64,000 nucleotides of DNA from Glaciecola sp048820975 (GTDB lineage Bacteria > Pseudomonadota > Gammaproteobacteria > Enterobacterales > Alteromonadaceae), in NCBI RefSeq assembly GCF_048820975.1, contig NZ_JBMEUF010000001.1, positions 558,001 through 622,000 of the forward strand, read 5' to 3'. Positions 54,565-62,517 of the stretch are shown piece by piece. Below the pieces are notes generated by a model. The model was given only the letters and a program-made list of their open reading frames with translations, was not told where the DNA came from and ran no database searches. Made by a program: the position numbers and the translations under genes. Positions within the stretch are counted from its first letter, which is position 1. Each line of letters begins with the position of its first letter.

Positions 54565-55964
54565 GATTGAGAAATTGGCAATTGCTTTGTTCGGACAAAG
54601 CAATCGCTAGCTATTTATCTAATGATAAACACTTTCTATGTGTAGCTACGCCGGGAGCTGGTAAGACAAGGATGACGGCTGATGTTGTTGATAAACTACT
54701 AAATCTAGACCTAATTGACTTTGTTTTTTGTTTTACACCTTCTGTGGTCACAGCCCAAAGCATGCGCAAATCTATCGAGCAGGTTATAAATGCACCAATG
54801 AATGGCCATATCGGGTCTAAAGGTCTTTGTGTAACTTATCAATCGCTAAATTTTAAGGATACGTCTTTTTGGAATGTATTTAAGCAATATCGCGTATTCG
54901 CTATTTTTGATGAAATACACCATTGTGGTGGTAATTCAATAGAAGATTCAAATGTTTGGGCGCAGCATATATTAAGAAATATTGAGGCTCACGCCAGTTA
55001 TACAATGGCACTCTCTGGCACGCCTTGGCGGTCAGATAAACGCGCAGTTACTCTTTCAAGGTATAATGAGAGTAATGGTAGCATTATTTGTGATTATGAA
55101 TATGGCCTAACACAAGCAATTAATGAATCAGTTTGTCGAGTGCCTTCAGTAACCGTAATTGATAATAATTTAATCAGCATCACTGACAGGAAAAACGTTA
55201 AACATCATTATACCAGTATCGAGGATGCACTAGAATCTTCAAGTATAAGCTATCAAACGATTGTCGAGGCGGAACCAATTATTAAATTTTGTTTGCAACA
55301 ATCAATTTTAAAGCTGGATTATGTTAGAAAAGAAAACAGTAGGGCAGCTGGATTAGTTGTGGCATCCACTGTAGATCATGCATTTAAAATTGCGACGATT
55401 TTGCAACACAACTTTGAGCGTACTGTTATAGTTGTTTCCCATCATGATATTAATAGTCTTGATATCATAAATTCATTTCAAGATACTGATATTGAATGGT
55501 TGGTAGCTGTTGCCATGGTAAGTGAAGGCACAAATATTCCAAGATTACAGGTATGCTGTCATCTTACAAGAATAAAAACAGAGCTTCATTTTCGGCAAAT
55601 TTTAGGGCGAATTGTAAGACTTAACGCAAAAGAGAAAAACCGCACAGCACATTTATTTGCGCCTGCACAGCCTCAGTTAATTGAGTATTCAAAAAGGTTA
55701 TCTGATGACATACCAGCAGCAAGTTCGACTATTGTAGTATCTAGTCAGACGCCTATTACTGTGCTAGAAAATGAAGAGGAAAGGCATCCCCCAGATAGCG
55801 ACCATAACAGCAGCGACAAAAAACAGATTACTAGTGAAAATTTGAGATTTAACGAAGGTAAAGATAATCTATCAATGCCAACACTTGACGATGTTTTTTT
55901 CAAAAAACTACGATTTAATGGACAATTTAGTCACTCTGTTGTGTATGAATTTCCGCAAGCTTAA
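54561..55964 (+). CDS. Superfamily 2 DEAD/DEAH-type helicase
   Basis: A 467-residue SF2 helicase. Motif I is ATPGAGKT (29-36), motif II DEIH (117-120), motif III LSGTPW, motif V EGTNIPRLQ and motif VI ILGRIVRL. The layout resembles the translocase core of type III and type I restriction enzymes without a nuclease domain. The last 85 residues are acidic and probably flexible. It is coupled to the winged-helix gene and followed by a 62-residue protein. With the Xre gene these four genes make a compact module of unknown function, plausibly defence. Confidence 0.88.
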   Translation: MRLRNWQLLCSDKAIASYLSNDKHFLCVATPGAGKTRMTADVVDKLLNLDLIDFVFCFTPSVVTAQSMRKSIEQVINAPMNGHIGSKGLCVTYQSLNFKDTSFWNVFKQYRVFAIFDEIHHCGGNSIEDSNVWAQHILRNIEAHASYTMALSGTPWRSDKRAVTLSRYNESNGSIICDYEYGLTQAINESVCRVPSVTVIDNNLISITDRKNVKHHYTSIEDALESSSISYQTIVEAEPIIKFCLQQSILKLDYVRKENSRAAGLVVASTVDHAFKIATILQHNFERTVIVVSHHDINSLDIINSFQDTDIEWLVAVAMVSEGTNIPRLQVCCHLTRIKTELHFRQILGRIVRLNAKEKNRTAHLFAPAQPQLIEYSKRLSDDIPAASSTIVVSSQTPITVLENEEERHPPDSDHNSSDKKQITSENLRFNEGKDNLSMPTLDDVFFKKLRFNGQFSHSVVYEFPQA

Positions 55965-56023
55965 TCGCCGACTGAAATGATAGTCAAGTCAAAAGTGTGT
56001 ATTATCGAGAAAGAGGAAACATC

Positions 56024-56212
56024 GTGAGTGAAGTAGAAAGAATGACAATAATTGCGAGTATTGAATTAAGTGAGACAGGATTTACTGTTCTTAAATGTGG
56101 AGAGAAATACCAGGTGACGCAATCAAGTCGCGCCGCAGCAATAATGATGAACGCTATCGCTGATATTGACGAGCTGCTTGAGACGTTAACAAAACCTAGC
56201 GATAGCCAATAA
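56024..56212 (+). CDS. Small hypothetical protein
   Basis: A 62-residue acidic protein (MSEVERMTIIASIELSETGF...). The GTG at 56024 has an AGAGG ribosome-binding site; an earlier in-frame GTG at 55997 has none. It has a beta-rich N-terminus and a helical C-terminus (AAAIMMNAIADIDELLETL). It lies 59 bp after the helicase and may belong to the same operon. No family is recognised. Confidence 0.55.
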   Translation: MSEVERMTIIASIELSETGFTVLKCGEKYQVTQSSRAAAIMMNAIADIDELLETLTKPSDSQ

Positions 56213-56707
56213 TAACTGACAAAAAGAAAACTAAGTTTAACTTATGAAACTCTGGAGAATGCTAAAACTGCAATCGAGCTTTAAGAAACATCTTATTCAT
56301 GAATAGCTCGTGTATAAGATAGTCGGCGTGAAAGCCAATATTTTCATCCTCAAACTCACCAGCAAATGTGCAGCTGAAAAATATAGCTGTTAATTCTAAC
56401 GACACATGGATAAGGAACATCAATTGATAGGTAGCATGAGTCCTAGACTGCCGCTTGTGCTTCTTTATTTTGACTAAAACATTTTTAATTTCGTACAAAA
56501 ATTTGTAAGCAAATACAACGGCGTCATTATACTGTTATCTGATGCGTTTAAGGCGCTTTACAATAGATAAGGCGCTTTACAATAGAGTAGCCAAAAGTCT
56601 AAATAATAGCTATTATCACTGAATCGATACTAAAATAATCTCATTATATTCATAACAGTGGGGTGCATATGTGAATTGGAATGCTGCAATGAAAAAGGAA
56701 CTTCATC
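56213..56707. other. Intergenic region before hsdR
   Basis: About 495 bp without a gene. It includes the 19-bp tandem duplication at 56550-56587 and an AAGGAA ribosome-binding site before the TTG start of hsdR. No confident promoter was recognised. Confidence 0.5.
56550..56587 (+). repeat. Tandem 19-bp duplication
   Basis: Two copies of AAGGCGCTTTACAATAGA plus one base, at 56550-56568 and 56569-56587, differ only at the last position. They lie 121 bp before hsdR, where they could be paired regulator sites. Confidence 0.55.
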
Positions 56708-59140
56708 TTGTCGCCAATCAATAAAAAAGCGCTGAGCGAAACTGACATAATCACCAAGTTTATTATGCCTGCTATAAAGCATGCTGGCTGGGATGACATG
56801 TACCAAATTCGTCAAGAGGTTAAACTTCGCGACGGTAAAGTAGTGGTTCGCGGTATGGCGGCGGCGCGTAAAAAGGTTAAGTCTGCCGACATTGTGCTTT
56901 ATCACAAAGTATCAATGCCGCTTGCGGTAGTAGAAGCGAAAGCCAATAAACATGAAGTGGGGAAGGGTATTCAGCAGGGCTTAGATTATGCTCGGTTGTT
57001 AGATGTTCCATTTATTTTTGCTTCCAACGGCGATGGCTTCATTTTTCATGATAAAACTAATCTGCATGAAATTGAGCGTGAAATAACTCTTGATGAATTT
57101 CCTAGTCCTCAAGAGTTGTGGGCAAAATATTGCGCATTCAAAGGTTACACCCTACAACAACTGCCTATCATCACCCAAGATTATCATGACGATGGAACTG
57201 GTAAATCACCTCGCTACTACCAACTACAAGCAATCAATAAAACCGTAGAAGCGGTATCAAAAGGTCAAAACCGAGTGCTGTTAGTAATGGCAACCGGCAC
57301 AGGTAAAACCTATACCGCCTTTCAAATTATCTGGCGACTTTGGAAGTCCAGAGCTAAGAAACGCATATTGTTTTTGGCAGACAGAAACATATTGGTCGAT
57401 CAAACCAAGTCAGGTGACTTTCAGCCTTTCGGCCAAGCGATGACAAAAATCACTGGGCGCAAAGTTGACCCGGCATACGAAATTCATCTTGCGCTTTACC
57501 AGGCATTAACTGGACCAGAAGAATCTCAAAAAGCCTACAAACAAGTCGACCGCGACTTTTTCGACTTAATCATAATTGACGAGTGCCATAGAGGAAGTGC
57601 GGCTGAAGACAGCGCTTGGCGTGAAATATTAGAATACTTTGATGCAGCCACTCAAATAGGCTTAACCGCTACACCAAAAGAAACCGATGAAGTATCTAAC
57701 AGCGATTACTTTGGCGACCCAGCTTACATGTATTCTCTTAAAGAAGGCATTGAAGACGGCTTCTTAGCGCCTTACAAAGTAGTACGTGTTGATATTGACT
57801 TGGATTTGCAGGGCTGGCGGCCCACTAAAGGACAAACAGACAAAAAAGGTAATGTGATTGAGGATAGGATCTACAACCAAAAAGACTTCGATCGCACTAT
57901 GGTAATTGATGAGCGCACTCAACTTGTCGCTGAAACCATTACTAATTACCTAAAACGCACTAACGTAATGGATAAAACCATCGTATTTTGTAACGACATA
58001 GACCATGCCGACCGTATGCGTCGTGCCCTTGTTAATCTGAATCCAGAGCAAGTTGCTAAAAACGAAAAGTACGTAATGAAAATTACAGGTGATGATGACG
58101 AAGGAAAGGGGCAGTTAGGTAACTTCATTAATCCTAAAAAAGCCTACCCAGTTATTGCAACCACCTCTGAATTAATGACCACAGGCGTGGATGCCAAAAC
58201 CTGTAAATTGGTTGTGCTCGACCAAGCTATTCAGTCAATGACTAAATTTAAACAAATCATAGGCCGAGGAACCCGCATTGACGATAAGTTCAACAAACTA
58301 TGGTTTACCATATTAGACTTTAAAAAAGCCACAGAGCTATTTGCAGATGAAGGCTTCGACGGTATTCCCGAGAAAGTTATCGTTACTAGAGCTGACGATA
58401 TTAACGATCATGAATCTGACTTTGATGACATCATTGAAGGGGGAGACAATTTAGCTGAAGAATGGGCAAGCACCGATGCCAACGATTCTGAAGCAGATGA
58501 CGGTTTCGATTTTCCAGAAGGTGAAATTGGTGGAGATGATTGGCAAGACGAAGAAAAGATAAACAAATATCACGTGAACGGCGTAAAGGTGTTAAAGGTT
58601 GCAGAGCGTGTGCAATATTACGATACCGACGGCAAACTGGTAACTGAATCTTTTAAAGACTACACCAAGAAGACCCTAAATAAACAATACACCTCCCTTG
58701 ATGCCTTTGTTAAAAAATGGAATGAAGCCGAACGCAAGCAGACCATAATTGACGAGCTAGCCGATGAAGGTATTATTTGGGACGCGTTAGAGCAAGAAGT
58801 CGGAAAAGACCTCGACCCCTTTGATATGATATGCCATGTAGTGTTTGATCAGCCGCCCATGACTCGTAAAGAACGCGCCAACGAAGTGAAAAAGAACAAT
58901 TACTTCACTCAATATTCAGAACAAGCGCAGTCGGTATTAAACCAATTACTGACAAAGTACGCTGACGCAGGCGTAAGCGAAGTTGAAAACCTACAAACCA
59001 TTAAAGTCCACCCATTCACTGAAATTGGCTCTTTTAGCGAGATCCTCAAAAAAGGCTTTGGTGGCCGCAAACAATACGACCAGGCAATAACAGAACTTGA
59101 ACACGCTATTTATAGTGCGACACAAGATAAAACCGCCTAA
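56708..59140 (+). CDS. hsdR: Type I restriction enzyme R subunit
   Basis: An 810-residue motor and nuclease subunit. The N-terminal PD-(D/E)xK domain shows ADIVLYH and VVEAKANKHE (Glu75 and Lys77). The SF2 translocase has Walker A ATGTGKTYTA at about 195-204, DECHRG at about 291, LTATP, and the late motif IIGRGTRIDD. The acidic stretch at 580-615 is unusual, and the C-terminal domain would bind the methylase core. TTG at 56708 is chosen because of the AAGGAA ribosome-binding site; there is no good upstream ATG. It is intact. Confidence 0.93.
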   Translation: MSPINKKALSETDIITKFIMPAIKHAGWDDMYQIRQEVKLRDGKVVVRGMAAARKKVKSADIVLYHKVSMPLAVVEAKANKHEVGKGIQQGLDYARLLDVPFIFASNGDGFIFHDKTNLHEIEREITLDEFPSPQELWAKYCAFKGYTLQQLPIITQDYHDDGTGKSPRYYQLQAINKTVEAVSKGQNRVLLVMATGTGKTYTAFQIIWRLWKSRAKKRILFLADRNILVDQTKSGDFQPFGQAMTKITGRKVDPAYEIHLALYQALTGPEESQKAYKQVDRDFFDLIIIDECHRGSAAEDSAWREILEYFDAATQIGLTATPKETDEVSNSDYFGDPAYMYSLKEGIEDGFLAPYKVVRVDIDLDLQGWRPTKGQTDKKGNVIEDRIYNQKDFDRTMVIDERTQLVAETITNYLKRTNVMDKTIVFCNDIDHADRMRRALVNLNPEQVAKNEKYVMKITGDDDEGKGQLGNFINPKKAYPVIATTSELMTTGVDAKTCKLVVLDQAIQSMTKFKQIIGRGTRIDDKFNKLWFTILDFKKATELFADEGFDGIPEKVIVTRADDINDHESDFDDIIEGGDNLAEEWASTDANDSEADDGFDFPEGEIGGDDWQDEEKINKYHVNGVKVLKVAERVQYYDTDGKLVTESFKDYTKKTLNKQYTSLDAFVKKWNEAERKQTIIDELADEGIIWDALEQEVGKDLDPFDMICHVVFDQPPMTRKERANEVKKNNYFTQYSEQAQSVLNQLLTKYADAGVSEVENLQTIKVHPFTEIGSFSEILKKGFGGRKQYDQAITELEHAIYSATQDKTA

Positions 59141-59205
59141 TACGAAATAAGCCAAAAGGTTTAACTAAAACCCAAGCAGTAACCAAATTAAAGAGAAGTA
59201 ACGTT

Positions 59206-60672
59206 ATGTCTGTAAGTACAGTTATTAAGTCCATTCAAGATATTATGCGCAAAGATGCCGGTGTAGACGGCGATGCGCAGCGTTTAGGGCAAATGTCTTG
59301 GCTGCTATTCCTCAAGATATTCGACGCTCAGGAAGAAGATTTAGAGTTGGAATTAGATAACTATCGCTCGCCAATTCCAGAAGAGTTTTTGTGGCGCAAT
59401 TGGGCGTCTGACGCTCAAGGTATTACCGGCGATGAATTGCTTGAGTTTGTAAACGATAAGCTGTTTACAGAATTGAAAACCTTTACTGCGCCTATTGATA
59501 AAAACCCTCGTGGTTTTGTAGTACGTGAAGCGTTTAGTGACGCCTTTAATTATATGAAAAACGGCACATTACTGCGCCAAGTGATCAACAAATTAAATGA
59601 AGTAGATTTTGGCGACTCAAATGAGCGCCATATGTTTGGAGACATATACGAGCAAATACTTCGTGATTTACAAAGTGCAGGCAACGCTGGCGAGTTTTAC
59701 ACACCAAGAGCCGTTACCAAATTCATGGTGAACAGACTAGACCCTAAGTTGGGCGAACAAGTGTTTGATCCGGCTTGTGGCACAGGTGGCTTTTTAGCCT
59801 GCTCGGTTGACCATATAAAAGCGAATTATGTAAAAACAGGTAGTGACCACCAAACCCTGCAAAAGCAAATTCACGGCGTTGAAAAGAAGCAACTTCCACA
59901 TTTACTTTGTACGACCAATATGATGTTGCATGGCATAGAAGTTCCCGTACAAATTAAACACGGTAATACCCTTGGTGACCCATTATCGTCTTGGGATAGC
60001 ACCTACGACGTGATTATTACTAACCCACCTTTTGGTGGCACCGAAGAAGATGGCATTGAGAAAAACTTCCCGTCTGATATGCAAACGCGTGAAACCGCAG
60101 ACTTGTTTTTACAACTTATTATCGAAGTATTAAAAGATGGCGGCAGGGCAGCAGTAGTATTGCCTGACGGCACTTTGTTCGGCGAAGGTGTTAAAACTAA
60201 GATCAAAAAGCTGCTTACAGAAGAATGTAACCTACACACCATAGTGCGATTACCCAATGGTGTATTTGCACCTTACACCGGCATTAAAACCAACATTCTA
60301 TTTTTCGCCAAAGGCGAACCGACTAAAAATGTATGGTTTTACGAGCACCCTTACCCAGAAGGCGTAAAAAACTACAATAAAACCAAACCTATGAGGTTTG
60401 AAGAATTTGAAACCGAGTGCGAATGGTGGGGTAACGAGGCTGACGATTTTGCTAACAGACAAACAACCGAACAAGCATGGCAAGTTAGCATTGACGATAT
60501 TATTGCTCGTAACTTTAACCTCGATATTAAAAACCCGCATATAGGCGAACAAGTTAATTATGATCCGCAAGAGCTATTAAGTAAATACGCCGAACAACAA
60601 GAAGAAATTCAGCAGCTTCGAGACCAATTAAAAGGCATATTAGGTAATGCATTAAGTTCAGGTGCAAACTAA
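59206..60672 (+). CDS. hsdM: Type I DNA methyltransferase subunit M
   Basis: A 488-residue N6-adenine methyltransferase. AdoMet-binding motif I is DPACGTGGF near 187, and the catalytic motif IV is NPPFGG near 273. An N-terminal helical bundle precedes the methylase. It forms the M2S modification enzyme with the next gene and M2SR2 with HsdR. The last base of its TAA is the first base of hsdS. Confidence 0.95.
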   Translation: MSVSTVIKSIQDIMRKDAGVDGDAQRLGQMSWLLFLKIFDAQEEDLELELDNYRSPIPEEFLWRNWASDAQGITGDELLEFVNDKLFTELKTFTAPIDKNPRGFVVREAFSDAFNYMKNGTLLRQVINKLNEVDFGDSNERHMFGDIYEQILRDLQSAGNAGEFYTPRAVTKFMVNRLDPKLGEQVFDPACGTGGFLACSVDHIKANYVKTGSDHQTLQKQIHGVEKKQLPHLLCTTNMMLHGIEVPVQIKHGNTLGDPLSSWDSTYDVIITNPPFGGTEEDGIEKNFPSDMQTRETADLFLQLIIEVLKDGGRAAVVLPDGTLFGEGVKTKIKKLLTEECNLHTIVRLPNGVFAPYTGIKTNILFFAKGEPTKNVWFYEHPYPEGVKNYNKTKPMRFEEFETECEWWGNEADDFANRQTTEQAWQVSIDDIIARNFNLDIKNPHIGEQVNYDPQELLSKYAEQQEEIQQLRDQLKGILGNALSSGAN

Positions 60673-62474
60673 TGACTACACCAAACAGTAATTCCCTTGG
60701 AGGCGGGAACCCTCAAAAATTGATTACCGACCACATTGACATTTGGACATCCACCATCAAAACAAAGCCATCATCAGGTCGTGGCAGCTCAAAAAAATTA
60801 GACCTACATGGGATTAAAAAGTTACGTGAGTTGATTTTGGAATTGGCAGTTCGGGGCAAGTTAGTGCCGCAAGATATTAATGATGAACCGGCTAGTGAGC
60901 TGTTGAAGAAACTTTTTTCCAAAAAAGAAATGCTTATCAAAGAGGGAAGGGTTAAAAAGCAAAAACCATCGCCTTCAAACATAAATAAAGAAAATTTGTT
61001 TGAATTACCTTCCAGTTGGCAATGGCAATATATTGGGAATTTAGCAATTCAAATTACTGATGGAGTTCATCACCGCCCTAACTATATTGATAGCGGCGTT
61101 CCTTTTATATCCGTAAAAGATATAGACGGCAAAACAGTATCATTTAGTGATTGTAGATTTATATCGAAAGAACAGCATTTAGAAATTAATAAACGTTGTA
61201 ACCCAGATACTGGCGACATTCTAATATGTCGAATTGGTACTTTAGGTCGGGCAACTATTGTAGATACTGAGAGGCCATTCAGTCTTTTTGTGAGTGTTGG
61301 ACTAATTAAATTCATACAAGAATACTATACACCAAGATTTACCCATCTTGTTTTAAATAGTCCATTGCTGTTGAAGCAGTATAATGAAATTAAAGCTGGG
61401 GGTAGTCATACTAATAAACTAAATCTTGGAGATATTCCGAAGCTTGTAATGCCTGTTGCTCCGCTTAAGGAACAACACCGAATCGTCGCCAAAGTCACAG
61501 AACTAATGACACTATGCGACCAACTAGAATCACGAACCGAAGCCAGTATCTATGCGCATAAAATCCTAGTTGAAACCCTACTAGCAACCCTCACCAATGC
61601 CAAAGACGCCGACGAACTCAACGACAGTTGGCAACGCATCAGTAAACACTTCGACGTACTTTTCACCACACAAGACAGCATCGACCAACTAAAACAAACC
61701 ATCCTGCAACTCGCAGTAATGGGCAAACTTGTCAAACAAGACCCCAATGATGAACCTGCGTCTAAGCTACTTGAGCGTATTGCCGCAGAGAAAGAACAGT
61801 TAATTAAAGACAAGAAAATTAAGAAACAAAAAGCACTTGCACCAATTACAGAAGAAGAAAAGCCGTTTGCTTTGCCTAGAGGTTGGTGTCTAAGTAGGCT
61901 TGATGACATTTGTTTTGGTATTACATCGGGTTCAACGCCACCTAAAGACAAGTTTAATGAAACGACCGGCGTACCTTATCTTAAAGTTTACAACATCAAA
62001 GACCAGTCGATAGCATTTGACTATCGTCCTCAGTTCATAGATGTTCAGCACCATAAGGATAAGTTAACTAGGTCAATTTTGTATCCCGGTGATGTTGTGA
62101 TGAATATCGTTGGTCCCCCTTTAGGCAAGATAGCAATAATTCCAGATGATTATCCCGAGTGGAACTGTAACCAAGCAATAGTTTTTTTTAGGCCTATCGA
62201 AGTAAGTCTCAATCGTTATATATATACGTATTTAACCTCTGGTATATTTTTGGATTCAATGGAATTAATAGGTACAGCAGGACAAGACAATATTTCCGTG
62301 ACAAAAAGCAGAGGCATAATATTTCCCATGCCACCGCTTGCTGAACAACATCGCATTGTCGCAAAGGTCTATGAACTTATGGCAATCTGCGACTCTTTAA
62401 GTAAAAGACTAAAAGAAACTCAGTACACCCAACTCCATCTTACAGATGCAATAGCAGATAGAGCTTTATTATAA
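60672..62474 (+). CDS. hsdS: Type I specificity subunit S
   Basis: A 600-residue DNA-recognition subunit with two target-recognition domains (about 105-270 and 400-570). Each half has the conserved segment PL(K/A)EQHRIVAKV(T/Y)ELM, near 272 and 565, and both carry LAV-x-GKLV-x-QD-x-NDEPAS repeats before the TRDs. These conserved repeats allow recombination that swaps TRDs. It is longer than the usual 400-470 residues but has no break. The methylated sequence cannot be predicted. Confidence 0.92.
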   Translation: MTTPNSNSLGGGNPQKLITDHIDIWTSTIKTKPSSGRGSSKKLDLHGIKKLRELILELAVRGKLVPQDINDEPASELLKKLFSKKEMLIKEGRVKKQKPSPSNINKENLFELPSSWQWQYIGNLAIQITDGVHHRPNYIDSGVPFISVKDIDGKTVSFSDCRFISKEQHLEINKRCNPDTGDILICRIGTLGRATIVDTERPFSLFVSVGLIKFIQEYYTPRFTHLVLNSPLLLKQYNEIKAGGSHTNKLNLGDIPKLVMPVAPLKEQHRIVAKVTELMTLCDQLESRTEASIYAHKILVETLLATLTNAKDADELNDSWQRISKHFDVLFTTQDSIDQLKQTILQLAVMGKLVKQDPNDEPASKLLERIAAEKEQLIKDKKIKKQKALAPITEEEKPFALPRGWCLSRLDDICFGITSGSTPPKDKFNETTGVPYLKVYNIKDQSIAFDYRPQFIDVQHHKDKLTRSILYPGDVVMNIVGPPLGKIAIIPDDYPEWNCNQAIVFFRPIEVSLNRYIYTYLTSGIFLDSMELIGTAGQDNISVTKSRGIIFPMPPLAEQHRIVAKVYELMAICDSLSKRLKETQYTQLHLTDAIADRALL

Positions 62475-62517
62475 ATAATGTAGCAATACCTTTTGTTATA
62501 TTTAACATGGAACGTAT

